Shown here piece by piece: positions 32,343 through 43,269 of a stretch of 64,000 nucleotides of DNA (positions are counted from its first letter, which is position 1; each line of letters starts with the position of its first letter). Made by a program: the position numbers and the translations under genes. Origin of the DNA: Bacillus sp. F19 (GTDB taxonomy: Bacteria; Bacillota; Bacilli; Bacillales; Bacillaceae); NCBI GenBank assembly GCA_023823795.1, contig CP085710.1:2940001-3004000 (forward strand), written 5' to 3'. The notes beneath the pieces were generated by a model that was not told the origin of the DNA, searched no databases, and saw only the letters and a list, made by a program, of their open reading frames with translations.

Positions 32343-35300
32343 TTATTGTTTCGGCTCAAGACCGACAAGACGCAGGAAGTATTCCAGCCCTTTCTTGCCA
32401 ATTTTTTCTTTCGGCTGTTTGTTGGCAGGTGCGTCAGGTCCCTTCGTTAAGAAGTTGGTCTCAATTAAACGAACATCCGCTTCGTCCACCACACCATCTT
32501 GATTGAGATCTTGCGGCACGATGGAAGTATCTTTCGTACCGTATGCATCCACGACACTTTGGATATCGAGGATATCAATCATTTTGTCGCCATTCACATC
32601 CCCTGCAAGACTTCTCTGACCAATTCTTAAAAATTGCCCTCGTAGCTCTCCATTTGCATCATGATATCCAGGAATGAATTTCTTCATCACTTTAAGATGC
32701 CCCGGAACATCGAAAACAGCTGTATATACTTGATCGGAAGCAGGAATATCATTGACTGTGAATTTTCCACTCTTATCAATTGTTCCTGGATATTTTTTAC
32801 CACTTCTAGAGAGAGCGTATACTTGTGCTCCTATTTTTGAATAATCCCCTTTTTTCAAAAATGCTGATCCTGATTCATATATCAAAAATGCTTCCGGCAA
32901 TATGGATCCCAGCAACTGTGTATGTGTAGGAATTATTTTAAGATCTTCAGTGCCGTAAAAAGGAATAGCAGTACCTGCTGTTTGTCCGGATTTCTTATAA
33001 GACCCCTTCTTTACCTCAAATCCAGGAATTTCATCGTAAACTTCATCATTCGATACTTTAAACGTTACATCGAGGAACGGCATGTCTCCATCCAGTCCTC
33101 TGAATACATTTCCAGTAATGGAAGCACCGATTTTCAAACTATTATTGAATGTACCTTCCGTCACAACCGGCTCATGTAGTGATACCTGTAAGCCTTTTTC
33201 CGTTGCATATTGTTTTACTGCATTGTTCAGCTTCACATTCGCAAACTTGAAGAAGTCTTTGTAGTACTCTACATTAAATTCTCCCGAGACAAGCTCTTTC
33301 ACATTATTAAGGCTGAGTGTCATCGTAAAGTTATCGCCGACTCTCAACTCATTCTTACTATAACTAGTCGTCGTATATTCCGTTCCTTCTTTCATGAAGT
33401 AATACTTTTGGTAACCAACTGCCGTTGCAGTATCCCACGTTCTCAACCACAATCTCATAGGTTGTTTTGCAATATCACTTTCCTCAATTCCTAATTTCAC
33501 ATCTCCATTCGCTTGAACCGGGAAGAACCCAGCCATATATCCAGAGGCACCTGTATAGTAAGCCATAGTGTTGGACGATTGATCGACGTCCAACCCTTTA
33601 GATTGCAATAAATCCACTGTCTCATCCTTAGCTGTTCCATGCAGCCACACTGCTTTTTGGCCATCTTCTACTGTAAACATAGAATCATTGATTTCGATTA
33701 CTCCCGATTTTATATCCATGTTTACTTCTGGTGCTGTATTGTCCACGATAAGCGGATTGTGGAAAACATATGAGTTCCCATCCTCATCGTGTGCAATCAG
33801 TTCCAGTATATAATCGCCCGCTGGAAGCTTTATAGGAATATCACTGATTGGCTGGGACGGATCATTTGTAAATGGTAAGACCGTACCGCTGAATGCACCC
33901 GTAAGAAACACTTCTCTATCTATTGGAAAGTTAGTGTTCGCTGTCCCTATGAACCCTACAGATTTTCCTGTTTTACTGTCTTTTACAAGCACATCCATGG
34001 TTGTCATTGGGCTGTTCAACTTCATGATGAAATGGATCCTTGTGTCATTAAGTTCCCAGAAAGGTGTTGTATTTGTCACGGATGGTCTAGTCGCTTTGAC
34101 ATAATCAAATCCTTTTTCCGTCACCATGACAGCAAATGGAATTTGATAGGTTTCGTCTGGATTGTTCGCATGGGTCACATGGATATACCCTTCATATCTG
34201 CCTGTCTCAGCGCTCGTTGGAATCGTTATTTTTGGCTGGAGCTCTTGTGATTGTCCGCTTGATACTGTAATAGATGAAGGCACAGCCACTTTCACACCGT
34301 TCTTCAATGCATCTTGGATGCCTTTACGTTCACTGTGATACTCCACTTCTAGTTTAAAAGATTTTTCTTCCTGGCTGCTGTTTTGAACGGTCACCTTTTT
34401 ACTTGCTTCAATTGGTTGTTCACCTTTTTTATAATGTCTGCCGAATACGATGGAGCCTGTTTGTTCGTCAATTTCTACGACGTTTCCATTTTCGATATTT
34501 TTTGTCTTATCCCATACTTTGATGGATGTATCTGTATGAACCGCTTGATAGGCATCGATTCTTCCTGCTCCTACTTCGTATACAGAATTATCCCCTTTTA
34601 AATCATCTGATGTATTCATGAGTGCCGCTTTTACATCGAAAGGAGTATATTCCGGATGCTGCTGCAAAATTAATGCTGCTGCACCTGCTACGTGTGGCGA
34701 AGCCATCGATGTGCCCGACATGCGTACATATCCATTGCTATAATTAATACCGTCCTGTGGATCATTGATAAATTCTGGTGTCGTAGAGAATATCGATACA
34801 CCTGGAGCGACTACATCCGGCTTAATATCATAGTTTCCGTTTACCGGTCCGCGTGAGCTGAAATCTGCCAAATGATCGCCTTCCGTTTTTGTGTTACTTA
34901 ACGTTTCAAATGTGAAGGATCCATTTCCCAGTCCCTTTAACCGTTCTCCATCCGCTTTTGAAAGGCGGAAAGAAGGAATCAATCCGACAGCCTCACCCAA
35001 ATAGGCAGGGATTTGCCCGTCAACATTGTTGTACACGATCACCGCTTTGGCTCCAGCATTTTTAGCATTTTTTATTTTTTCATCAAAAGTAATTCCCCCG
35101 CGCTGAATCAACGCAAGTTTCCCGTTGACATCTTCCCCTTCAAAATCAGCCGCTTTACCAAGCCCTGCAAACACAATCGGAAGAGATTGTCCTTGCAGCT
35201 CTTCTAATCGATCAGAAAAATCCTTGCCTAATAGCTGGGTGTTTTCAAACGTTTCAATGGAAGCGCTTCCATTGAATGTAGGAATCGACATGGAGACATC

Positions 35301-36491
35301 GCTTGCCCCTACTGAAATGCCGAGAGCCGCTGCTCCTGGGGAACCGAGTGTTTTGTCGCCCGGTCCGGAGTTGCCTGCGGCAACGACGGTCACCACGCCT
35401 GAAAGCATAGCGTTATTTGTTGCGACAGAAGTGGCATATAACGGATCGTTCGTCTGGGCGCCGAGTGACATATTGATAACATCCATGCCATCTGCAATCG
35501 CTTGATCGATTCCTGCAAGGATTCCCGCAGTATCTCCTCCACCCCAAGGTCCTAATACTCTATAAGCATATAAATCTACTTCAGGCGCTACACCTTTAAC
35601 GGCATAATCCACATCATTTTTCTTTTGGGCTGCAATCGTTCCTGCGACATGTGTTCCGTGATTTGTGTAGTACACATAGCCGGGATATTCCGGCTTGCCA
35701 GCATTGATCCAATCCTCGTATGACGTTTCCATCGGATCTGCATCGTTATCTACAAAATCATATCCGCCTTTATATGCTTCTTTTAAGTCTGGATGGTTGT
35801 AATCAATCCCTGTATCAAGAACGCCGACTTTAATCCCTTTACCGGTAATGTTCTCGGCATGAAGCTTGTCCACGCCAATTTGCGGAATACTGTCCGCCAT
35901 TTTCGGATCGATGGCTTCTTTCGTTTTTACCGGCGGTTCCACTTTTACTTCGTAATCTTTAAAAATACGTTTAACTACTCCAGATTGCAGCAAATCCTCC
36001 ACTGCCACGCCAGGCAGCGTCATCGCTACACCGTTGATGGCTTTTTTATACTCTCTTGTGATGTTTACATCTTCCACTTTGTATTTGGTCACGTTTTTCT
36101 GTGATTTTAATGATTGCACATGCTGTTTAAAATCTTTATGAGCTTTTTCCACTTTCTCATTCGCATCAGCAGAAGATAGTTTCTTTCCTTTCGCTGCTTG
36201 TTTCATCACTTCAATTTTCGCCGGCGCCTGTTCAAATTCGACGATGACTTTGACTAATTCCGGACTATTTGCATTAATATCCGGAGAAATCGTAAAGTTT
36301 GAATTGGTATCCAATTGCTCTAACGACTTTCTTTGTTCCGCAGACAGGCTCTTTAGAATATCTTCCGCATGATCAACTGGATTCAGCTCATACGGGCTTT
36401 TCGCCAATACGTTATATGGAGCGCCTTGAGATAGTAACATGCCAACAGCTAGCGTTCCTGTAATAATTTTACTGATTTTTTTCCTCTTCAT
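32343..36491 (-). CDS. Large secreted subtilase (Vpr-like) with cohesin and dockerin modules
   Basis: 1,382 residues. Signal peptide (1-30, cut near NVLA), inhibitor I9 propeptide (about 78-182), subtilisin S8 domain with Asp226 (VLDTGID), His281 (NHGTHVAGT) and Ser595 (SGTSMASPH), and a PA domain inserted between His and Ser (about 430-520, LIQRGGITFDEKI). Then Fn3/DUF1034-like domains, a cohesin-like domain (about 1,060-1,190, FTMTLSLNNVKELVSGEFNV), a Cna-B-like segment, and two dockerin calcium loops near the C-terminus (DVNGDKMIDILD and DLNQDGVVDEAD). Cohesin and dockerin usually pair between different proteins; having both on one polypeptide is unusual. AAGGGGGATG precedes ATG 36491. It shares an upstream repeat with the next protease, and a two-component system lies beyond. 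Confidence 0.88.
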   Translation of the reverse strand: MKRKKISKIITGTLAVGMLLSQGAPYNVLAKSPYELNPVDHAEDILKSLSAEQRKSLEQLDTNSNFTISPDINANSPELVKVIVEFEQAPAKIEVMKQAAKGKKLSSADANEKVEKAHKDFKQHVQSLKSQKNVTKYKVEDVNITREYKKAINGVAMTLPGVAVEDLLQSGVVKRIFKDYEVKVEPPVKTKEAIDPKMADSIPQIGVDKLHAENITGKGIKVGVLDTGIDYNHPDLKEAYKGGYDFVDNDADPMETSYEDWINAGKPEYPGYVYYTNHGTHVAGTIAAQKKNDVDYAVKGVAPEVDLYAYRVLGPWGGGDTAGILAGIDQAIADGMDVINMSLGAQTNDPLYATSVATNNAMLSGVVTVVAAGNSGPGDKTLGSPGAAALGISVGASDVSMSIPTFNGSASIETFENTQLLGKDFSDRLEELQGQSLPIVFAGLGKAADFEGEDVNGKLALIQRGGITFDEKIKNAKNAGAKAVIVYNNVDGQIPAYLGEAVGLIPSFRLSKADGERLKGLGNGSFTFETLSNTKTEGDHLADFSSRGPVNGNYDIKPDVVAPGVSIFSTTPEFINDPQDGINYSNGYVRMSGTSMASPHVAGAAALILQQHPEYTPFDVKAALMNTSDDLKGDNSVYEVGAGRIDAYQAVHTDTSIKVWDKTKNIENGNVVEIDEQTGSIVFGRHYKKGEQPIEASKKVTVQNSSQEEKSFKLEVEYHSERKGIQDALKNGVKVAVPSSITVSSGQSQELQPKITIPTSAETGRYEGYIHVTHANNPDETYQIPFAVMVTEKGFDYVKATRPSVTNTTPFWELNDTRIHFIMKLNSPMTTMDVLVKDSKTGKSVGFIGTANTNFPIDREVFLTGAFSGTVLPFTNDPSQPISDIPIKLPAGDYILELIAHDEDGNSYVFHNPLIVDNTAPEVNMDIKSGVIEINDSMFTVEDGQKAVWLHGTAKDETVDLLQSKGLDVDQSSNTMAYYTGASGYMAGFFPVQANGDVKLGIEESDIAKQPMRLWLRTWDTATAVGYQKYYFMKEGTEYTTTSYSKNELRVGDNFTMTLSLNNVKELVSGEFNVEYYKDFFKFANVKLNNAVKQYATEKGLQVSLHEPVVTEGTFNNSLKIGASITGNVFRGLDGDMPFLDVTFKVSNDEVYDEIPGFEVKKGSYKKSGQTAGTAIPFYGTEDLKIIPTHTQLLGSILPEAFLIYESGSAFLKKGDYSKIGAQVYALSRSGKKYPGTIDKSGKFTVNDIPASDQVYTAVFDVPGHLKVMKKFIPGYHDANGELRGQFLRIGQRSLAGDVNGDKMIDILDIQSVVDAYGTKDTSIVPQDLNQDGVVDEADVRLIETNFLTKGPDAPANKQPKEKIGKKGLEYFLRLVGLEPKQ

Positions 36492-36622
36492 ACTGCATCC
36501 CCCTTGTCCTTATATAATTGTTTTTTTCTCTCTTAAACTTGTATTTTTTACAAACAAGTTATTTAAAGAAAGATCCATGAAACTAGTTAACTCGATTCTG
36601 TCCTTATCATCCCACATTTCTA

Positions 36623-36686
36623 CTTTTCTGAAAATTAAACATAGGGAGTAAATTTTGTAGTTATTGGTTCTATACCATTATAGAAC
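36623..36686 (-). promoter_or_regulatory. Shared upstream element of protease gene 1
   Basis: An inverted repeat with perfect eight-base arms, GTTCTATA and TATAGAAC, separated by four bases (36667-36686), and a second conserved block CTTTTCTGAAAATTAA at 36623-36638, 28 bases closer to the gene. Both blocks recur with identical spacing upstream of protease gene 2 (40428-40491). Likely an operator for the NarL-type regulator encoded at 40533. Confidence 0.6.
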
Positions 36687-36761
36687 AAAAGTACTACACC
36701 GCGACTTTTTATTTAATCATTCATCTTTTGCGTATAGAAATGGCACCATGCACCAGGTATG

Positions 36762-36793
36762 AAAAAACCCAAGTGAATCATCCTCACTTGGGT
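36762..36793 (-). terminator. Terminator of the second large protease gene
   Basis: On the minus strand ACCCAAGTGA and TCACTTGGGT with an eight-base loop, followed by TTTTTTC. It starts about 11 bases after the stop codon of the protease. Confidence 0.9.
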
Positions 36794-36803
36794 CGCAATC
36801 GGT

Positions 36804-39800
36804 TTATTGTTGGAGAACCGTTACTTGTTTAGGAGTTGTTGTTACTTTAAAACCGTCTTTTGTCACGACATCAATTGAGATAGAATACGTTCCATTTTGA
36901 AGGTCCGTATTAGGTACCCATTGTGTTTTCAGTGTATGTTCATTTTTCACTTCAAACGAATCGACTATCTTTCCACTTGCATCTTTAACATTAATCGTCC
37001 AGTCTGCTCTGGCATAAGCCCAGGCATTAATATTTGCAGGTTTGCTTTTGTTAATATTTGCAGTCGGAGTTATACTGATCGTTTGAACGGCCATAGTATA
37101 TTTAATATAGCTCGGATCTCCCCAAACTTTGTACGATTGATTTCCTGCATAATCAAGGGCTAGAATAATAATACTTTTCGGTTCTGTATTAACTAAGAAA
37201 GATTTTTGCTCAAGACTTAGTGAATAATATTGTCCATTCACCCATACAACAGCAGAATTAAAGTCACTTGCATTGTCTTGCGGATTGAAGGAAATTTCAT
37301 ATTTTCCGTTCTTTGGCGTTACTGTAATATCTGAAACGGTCGGAGCGACGGAATCTACCGTAATTGGCATTTTAACAATCTGTGGTTTTGCGTTTGGATA
37401 ATCTAATGTTGTTTTGATAACATATTGATAAACACCATCAGGTACATATTGTCCGGATGAGTCTTTCATATCCCATTTATATCCGCCATACTTTGTATCC
37501 CCATATGACATTATATTTTTTCTGAATTTCCATGGAGTACCAGTATATTCACTAAAATCGCCTAAACTTTTAATGAGATTTCCAGATTGATCTTCAATAT
37601 ACATTTCAACTTTGTCTAAATTACGTAAGGCTTGGAAGGACGGATAGATACCATCGAGTATATAGTTTTTCGAGTATGCAATATGGTTAAGACTGAACCT
37701 TCCAGTATATGGGTTATATCCCAATGGATATCTTTCTGAATTCTCATCCCAAAGGGCCGTATATCCTACAAATGCATCCTTCTCCCATGCAGGTGCGTCG
37801 ATATTTCGCGGTTCATCCCATTTTCCATAGAAGCCCATATAAGGAACAGTTAAAGGTACTGCTTTATCTTGGTCCTTGGCTACTGGAACTAGACGAACAA
37901 ATCCTTCTACAAAACTATTTTTCTTTAAGGAATCTGGTAAGGTTATATTAACAGTCAGCATTTTTGTTTGACCTGGTTTAATTTTAACTAATGCTCCAGT
38001 TTTATCTGTTACTACATTATCATTTACAGTGACTGTCGCACCATTAATTCGTTCACTAGTTAATGTTAAATACTCTTTTGAATCCAATTTCCCATCACTA
38101 TCTAAATCGAATTCCTTCATTTCAGTCTTATCTTTCAATAGATCTACATAAACATTGTATTCAATATCATCACTATTATTTTTACCCTTAGGAGTGTCGA
38201 ATGCTTCCATGTTTAATTTAAAGCTTGTATTTTGATCGATATCCTTTAATGCAACTGCTCCAGCTTGTTCTAAAGGCGTGTTTCTACTTGTTACAATGAC
38301 TGGTGTATTAATGGCATTTTGAATTTTCATTATCCCAGACCCTTGTACACGTGGTGAATATGGAACTTCTCCATTTATCCTTGGATCCATGGCAATATTA
38401 GCTGTATTCATTAAAGCAAGTTTTGCTTTTAAAACTGTATCTTCTGAATGGGTTAATCCTTTTTGATAAAGGACCTGCAATAACAATGCTGAACCGCCTG
38501 CAACATGAGGAGTTGCCATCGATGTACCGCTAATCACTTCATAATCATTTCCTGGTATAGTTGAATAAATATTTCCACCAGGAGCAGAAATCTCTGGTTT
38601 AAAATCTAATGTACTTGGAGAACCGAAAGATGAAAAATAGGACATCGTATCTTTCGCTGGATTCTCTACCCAAGTATCGCCTGCAAATTTCATGCTTAAA
38701 TATTGACCACTTGGCAGACTATTCATTTTACTCAGTAGTGCTTCACCTGCAGCTTTACTTGTTGACGCCGTTGGTGCTGCAGTTGGCGTTAATGGCAGAT
38801 TAGGATAATCTGGCAAAGCAGCAGGCGGTATCATAATAATCGCTTTTGCTCCCGCAGTCTTAGCTTCCCACTGAATGGATGAAACAGTACTATATACGTT
38901 TAATAGTTTAACTACTGCAATGTAGCCAGTTTTGCCTTTAGGATAATCTGATGCATTCTTCCCTTCCCCAACATATACCAAATCATAAGGTACATCTGGT
39001 GAAAGAACCTTAGAGACTTTAAAATTATACGATGCTGGAAATTGCGTTTGATCTTTGAACGGCACCGAAAAACCACTTGGATCTGCTAATGCATTTAAAT
39101 GAAGTTTCGTATTTTCATAGGAAGCAACCGATAACGCATATGGACTTACACCCGGTGCACCTACTGTTCCAATATCTGGATTTTCTGCATATGGTCTTAA
39201 TGAAGAGGGAATAATATTATTCTTTGTACTATAGGCTGAATTACCGGCTGCCACTACAACAAGGGTGCCTTGTTCTGTCGCAACTCGGATTGATTTTTGG
39301 ATCGGATCAAAATCTTCATCTACATAGCCTGCATCAACACCTAAACTCATGTTGATTACATCTGCACCCATTGTGACTGCATGCTCAATTCCTGCGATAA
39401 TATCATCCTCATAGGCACCACCGCCATTATCAGAAAATACCTTCTCGGCTAATAGTTGAACACCTGGTGCAATTCCAGCGACACCACCCTTCGTTTCGTC
39501 GCCATTTGCTCCAATTGTACCAGCCACGTGTGTACCATGCGGACTGCCATTTGTTCCCGGAATGACATTGGTATCATTGTCTGCCCAATCATATCCTGTT
39601 GGAACTTTATCGGAATACCAAATTTCGTTTACGTCTGTCTCAGCAAATTTTTGATTAATTTTATCTTGAGTCCATTTTTCTTTCGCTTTGGCTGTGTCAG
39701 ATAGTTTCATATCTTTGTGCGTATAATCAATCCCTGAATCTACGACCGCTACTACTAATCCTTCACCTTTATAACCATATTGTTCCCATACATTTTGAGC

Positions 39801-40349
39801 TTGTACTAATTCTTTACTTGCTGCCATATTTTCCTGGAAGGTTCTGGCGATATGGACATTCGTAACCCCTGGAATAGACTGGATATCTTTTATATTTTGG
39901 AACTCTGTTTCTACACTGAATCCGTTAAACCCTTTGAAAAAACGATGCTTCACTTTAATAGGAGCATTTGATTGAGAATTTTTTTCTTTTGAGATTTGTT
40001 CGATTACTTTATCTTGTTTTTGTTTATATAAAGCTTTTTTGCTTTTGGCTGTTTGCTCAATTTCTGTTGGTTGTTCAACTTCTACAATTAAGCGAACAGG
40101 ATCATTCGGTTTATATGCTGTAGCCAAACCTTCTTTCTTAACGTCTTTATATAGTGAATCTTCTTGACCTGTTTCGATCTTATCCTTATCAAAAAATAAT
40201 TGTCCTCTTTGTTCCACAATTTCTTCAACCATTTGTGACTCAGCTGGCGTAACATCACCTTCTGCAAAAACGGTAAGTGATGAAAATAATAAGGAAGTCA
40301 CCGCTGCTGTGGTCATGACTTTCCATGCCTTCATTTTTCTTTTTTCCAT
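36804..40349 (-). CDS. Large secreted subtilase (Vpr-like) with FlgD/Fn3-type tail
   Basis: About 1,181 residues. Signal peptide (cut near VFA), I9 propeptide (about 85-170), and subtilisin domain with Asp204 (VVDSGID), His274 (SPHGTHVAGT) and Ser610 (SGTSMATPH), with a PA-type insert (about 455-555). Behind it are beta-sandwich domains, a calcium loop DLDSDGKLDSKE (about residue 780), and a C-terminal FlgD/Fn3-like region (YGGYKWDMKDSSGQYVPDGV) with a final domain ending TPKQVTVLQ. GGAGA at 40358-40362 favours ATG 40349 over 40355. It is an extracellular protease, probably for nutrient scavenging; no sortase signal or S-layer motif is present. Confidence 0.87.
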   Translation of the reverse strand: MEKRKMKAWKVMTTAAVTSLLFSSLTVFAEGDVTPAESQMVEEIVEQRGQLFFDKDKIETGQEDSLYKDVKKEGLATAYKPNDPVRLIVEVEQPTEIEQTAKSKKALYKQKQDKVIEQISKEKNSQSNAPIKVKHRFFKGFNGFSVETEFQNIKDIQSIPGVTNVHIARTFQENMAASKELVQAQNVWEQYGYKGEGLVVAVVDSGIDYTHKDMKLSDTAKAKEKWTQDKINQKFAETDVNEIWYSDKVPTGYDWADNDTNVIPGTNGSPHGTHVAGTIGANGDETKGGVAGIAPGVQLLAEKVFSDNGGGAYEDDIIAGIEHAVTMGADVINMSLGVDAGYVDEDFDPIQKSIRVATEQGTLVVVAAGNSAYSTKNNIIPSSLRPYAENPDIGTVGAPGVSPYALSVASYENTKLHLNALADPSGFSVPFKDQTQFPASYNFKVSKVLSPDVPYDLVYVGEGKNASDYPKGKTGYIAVVKLLNVYSTVSSIQWEAKTAGAKAIIMIPPAALPDYPNLPLTPTAAPTASTSKAAGEALLSKMNSLPSGQYLSMKFAGDTWVENPAKDTMSYFSSFGSPSTLDFKPEISAPGGNIYSTIPGNDYEVISGTSMATPHVAGGSALLLQVLYQKGLTHSEDTVLKAKLALMNTANIAMDPRINGEVPYSPRVQGSGIMKIQNAINTPVIVTSRNTPLEQAGAVALKDIDQNTSFKLNMEAFDTPKGKNNSDDIEYNVYVDLLKDKTEMKEFDLDSDGKLDSKEYLTLTSERINGATVTVNDNVVTDKTGALVKIKPGQTKMLTVNITLPDSLKKNSFVEGFVRLVPVAKDQDKAVPLTVPYMGFYGKWDEPRNIDAPAWEKDAFVGYTALWDENSERYPLGYNPYTGRFSLNHIAYSKNYILDGIYPSFQALRNLDKVEMYIEDQSGNLIKSLGDFSEYTGTPWKFRKNIMSYGDTKYGGYKWDMKDSSGQYVPDGVYQYVIKTTLDYPNAKPQIVKMPITVDSVAPTVSDITVTPKNGKYEISFNPQDNASDFNSAVVWVNGQYYSLSLEQKSFLVNTEPKSIIILALDYAGNQSYKVWGDPSYIKYTMAVQTISITPTANINKSKPANINAWAYARADWTINVKDASGKIVDSFEVKNEHTLKTQWVPNTDLQNGTYSISIDVVTKDGFKVTTTPKQVTVLQQ

Positions 40350-40427
40350 GAACATATCTCCTTTTCCTTATAATAAATAGATAAAACTAGTAAACTTCAA
40401 ATCTATCTTTATCATCTCTCATTTTCA

Positions 40428-40491
40428 CTTTTCTGAAAATTAATCAAAAGGTATAATTGCTGCAGCTTTTGGTTCTATACCAACATAAAAC
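40428..40491 (-). promoter_or_regulatory. Shared upstream element of protease gene 2
   Basis: The inverted repeat reads GTTCTATA-CCAA-CATAAAAC (40472-40491), six of eight arm bases conserved, and the block CTTTTCTGAAAATTAA is identical to the one upstream of protease gene 1 at the same 28-base spacing. Candidate binding site of the adjacent NarL-type regulator. Confidence 0.55.
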
Positions 40492-40493
40492 AA

Positions 40494-40533
40494 AAGAACT
40501 ATCCGCACCTTGTGCAGGCGCAGGATAGTTCTT
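40494..40533 (-). terminator. Terminator of the two-component operon
   Basis: AAGAACTATCC and GGATAGTTCTT form an 11-base stem with an inner GCAC/GTGC hairpin; on the minus strand TTTGTTTTAT follows. The stem reaches the last bases of the regulator gene. Confidence 0.8.
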
Positions 40534-41174
40534 TAAGAAAAAGGAACAAGTTGATTTCGAACGGCATAAATGACTGCTTGGGAACGGCTTTTCACATTCA
40601 GCTTTTTGAAAATCTTATTGATGTGGATTTTAACGGTCTTGTCACTGATAAATAGGGCTTCAGCAATTTCTTTATTACTAAGACCTTTGACCAATTCAAA
40701 CAGGATTTCTTTTTCACGCTTTGTCAGCATATTTTCGTTTGGTTCTGATGTAGTGTGCTGGTGATGATACGTAATCAGTTTTTTCGTCATGCGCGGATGA
40801 ATAACAGAATCTCCTTGTGACACCATTCGGATGGCTGTCACCACTTGTTCAGATGATGAATCCTTCAATAAATATCCGTCTGCACCCGCACGAAGCGCTT
40901 CCATCAAATATTCATCATCCTCAAACATAGTCAATACGAGAACACGGCAGTTTGGATACTGACTTTTCACCTGTGAGGTTACCTCAATTCCATTTTTTCC
41001 AGGGAGATTGATGTCCATCAAAATACAATTAGGTCGAAACTCTTCTACTTTCTTCAACACCTCATCCCCGGAAACGGCTTCTCCTACGACTCGGATGTCG
41101 GATTCGAGATCCAATATACTCCGAATTCCATCACGCAAGACAGTATGATCATCCACTAATAATATTTGAATCAT
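40533..41174 (-). CDS. NarL/FixJ-family response regulator
   Basis: A 213-residue regulator: receiver domain with VDDH, phospho-Asp54 (ILMDINLPG) and Lys in YLLKDSSS, and a LuxR-type helix-turn-helix ([40 protein letters not shown]). It follows the kinase gene by four bases, so both form one operon. Two secreted protease genes lie directly downstream on the same strand but behind a terminator, and both have a shared inverted repeat that would suit a dimeric NarL-type protein. Control of the proteases by this regulator is inference. Confidence 0.9.
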   Translation of the reverse strand: MIQILLVDDHTVLRDGIRSILDLESDIRVVGEAVSGDEVLKKVEEFRPNCILMDINLPGKNGIEVTSQVKSQYPNCRVLVLTMFEDDEYLMEALRAGADGYLLKDSSSEQVVTAIRMVSQGDSVIHPRMTKKLITYHHQHTTSEPNENMLTKREKEILFELVKGLSNKEIAEALFISDKTVKIHINKIFKKLNVKSRSQAVIYAVRNQLVPFS

Positions 41175-41178
41175 GATA

Positions 41179-43005
41179 CTATTCCCTCTTTTCCGAATCT
41201 GGAATTAACAATGTTATTTCTGTACCTTTTCCTGCTGAACTATCAATCTGAAGGGTTGCACCCAGCTGTTCAGCTTGTTCATTCATTTGCAAGATGCCAT
41301 AATGGGGCTCATGCTTCGTTTTAATCATAGATTCAAAAAGGGAAAAGCCAATCCCGTTGTCCTTCACCTTTAAAAGTACATGTTCACGTTGATAGCTTAG
41401 GAGAATGTCAACTTCGTCAGCTTTTGCATGCTTTATAATATTCTGCAAGCTTTCCTGTAAAGTATCGAAGATGGCTCGTTCTTTTGTAAAACTGAGTGTT
41501 CGAGAACGGCCCCTTTCATGATATTTAATCGCTAGATCATATTCTTGTTTTATAGATTGTATTTTATTTGCTACTGCTTGTTTTAGCCCTAGCCTTTGAG
41601 TAGGATATGGCTTTAAAGCATAGATAGAATAACGAACTTCCCCTAAACTCTTCCGTAATTTTTTTATGCTTTTGTCTACCACTTGCTCCATGTTTCCTGA
41701 TTGATCTTTGGACTGTTTCTGAGCTGATTCCAGATGAAATATGACCCCGGCTAATACTTGTGCGATTCCATCGTGGATTTCACGGGCTAATCGATTTCTT
41801 TCTTCCAGAATAATTCGTTTTTCCTGTTCGGAGACGAGCGACCGTGTTTTAAGCAAGCTGCCCAAATGATTGGCAAACGTAGCTAAAGACTGTATATCTT
41901 CGGTAATAAAACTCGCCCCCCTGCTTTTGCCTGCAACAAACATTCCAACCAACTCATGATTGACTTTTAGAGGTAAGTAGACGAGGGAGCGTATGACATC
42001 TTCAAATACTTCATCTCCTGGAGCCATACCCGTTTTCCAATCAGTAACAACAAAGGTTTGAGCTATCTCCTCAAAATTCTGCAGATCAAACGAACTTGAA
42101 ATATTGGAATGTACTTTTCCATCCTTTAATAGAAGCTGCCAGTTCCCTTCATCTTTTACCCATAAAGCATATGCTTGTATTCCCAAGAATCCTTTAAGTG
42201 ATTGTTTCATCTGATGTAAGTTTCCGGCAGACAGCCCATGGCTCAACTCCGTCGTAATAGAAAAAAGATTATATAATCGTTCTTTTTCAATCCGTATTTG
42301 CCGGGAGAAAGAACTAATGATGCAAATGGCTACAAGCGGGAAAAAGAAGAACAGAACAGTAACTCCATCCATCTCTCCGCGATATCGATGTTCTAAGATA
42401 TATATAAGATAGGCGTAGAATAAACAAAAACTTGCACTCAAAAATACTAAAATATTTTTCTTGTGCCATTGTTCTCGCGTGTATGGCTGAGGAAGAAGCA
42501 CCATTAAAAGATCGTAAGAAAGGGTGTTGATAGAGCAAAAGAATACGGTAAATAAAAGCAAGCTTATTAATTCTTCATATAAAACAGACAGGTTCATATC
42601 CGTAATAAAAAAAGAAATACATTGGTTGGACAACCACTCTGCTAGAATGATACTTAGAGCTAATTGAGTACTATTAAATAGTGTTCTTTGCATGGGCAAA
42701 CGGCGAAGGGTATGAGTAAATACCATTGCACACACACAAGCAATGACAGTTATATGTATCCCAAACTCCCAATTCATTGGATAAATGAGCGTAAGGCTGA
42801 GCGTGATTCCTCCTCTCCCAATTCGGATAGGAAAATACTCAATAATCCCCATAAACACAGCCAATAGGAAAAGGATTATGGGGTCAGAAGTCTTTTCACT
42901 CATAAATATGGAGGTGATAACAGCTATTAAACCGAGAAAAGAAATAGAATAAATATAAAAACTTGCAAAATGTTCTCTCATAGAAATAGAATCTATCTTT
43001 TCCAA
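41179..43005 (-). CDS. Membrane histidine kinase with GAF domain (HisKA_3 type)
   Basis: 608 residues: about seven or eight membrane helices in the first 230 residues, a GAF domain (about 240-390), a HisKA_3 dimer domain with the phospho-His in [15 protein letters not shown], and an ATPase domain with the [16 protein letters not shown] helix, DNGIGFS and [14 protein letters not shown]. The many-helix N-terminus with no large outside loop recalls ComP-like kinases that sense a peptide or a membrane-soluble signal. The start is TTG after GGAAGGTGG. No signalling-peptide gene was recognised next to it. Confidence 0.87.
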   Translation of the reverse strand: MEKIDSISMREHFASFYIYSISFLGLIAVITSIFMSEKTSDPIILFLLAVFMGIIEYFPIRIGRGGITLSLTLIYPMNWEFGIHITVIACVCAMVFTHTLRRLPMQRTLFNSTQLALSIILAEWLSNQCISFFITDMNLSVLYEELISLLLFTVFFCSINTLSYDLLMVLLPQPYTREQWHKKNILVFLSASFCLFYAYLIYILEHRYRGEMDGVTVLFFFFPLVAICIISSFSRQIRIEKERLYNLFSITTELSHGLSAGNLHQMKQSLKGFLGIQAYALWVKDEGNWQLLLKDGKVHSNISSSFDLQNFEEIAQTFVVTDWKTGMAPGDEVFEDVIRSLVYLPLKVNHELVGMFVAGKSRGASFITEDIQSLATFANHLGSLLKTRSLVSEQEKRIILEERNRLAREIHDGIAQVLAGVIFHLESAQKQSKDQSGNMEQVVDKSIKKLRKSLGEVRYSIYALKPYPTQRLGLKQAVANKIQSIKQEYDLAIKYHERGRSRTLSFTKERAIFDTLQESLQNIIKHAKADEVDILLSYQREHVLLKVKDNGIGFSLFESMIKTKHEPHYGILQMNEQAEQLGATLQIDSSAGKGTEITLLIPDSEKRE

Positions 43006-43269
43006 AGCGCCACCTTCCTTTATCTCATAGAATCTATAATCACACTATTATTATCTAATAAAAAACCGGCACTGGCAAAATGGAAAATGTCCCACTAGCC
43101 AATCACCGGCTGTGCACTAACCTTAAATGGTAACACACAATATTAGTATAATACTTAATACTTCATTTGCCTGTTCACCAAATGTTGTAATTATAAATGT
43201 TTTTTTGCCTAGACTATATAGAACAAAAGATATATACGGATTCCAGACTGCCTTTCAGACAGCCTTCCT

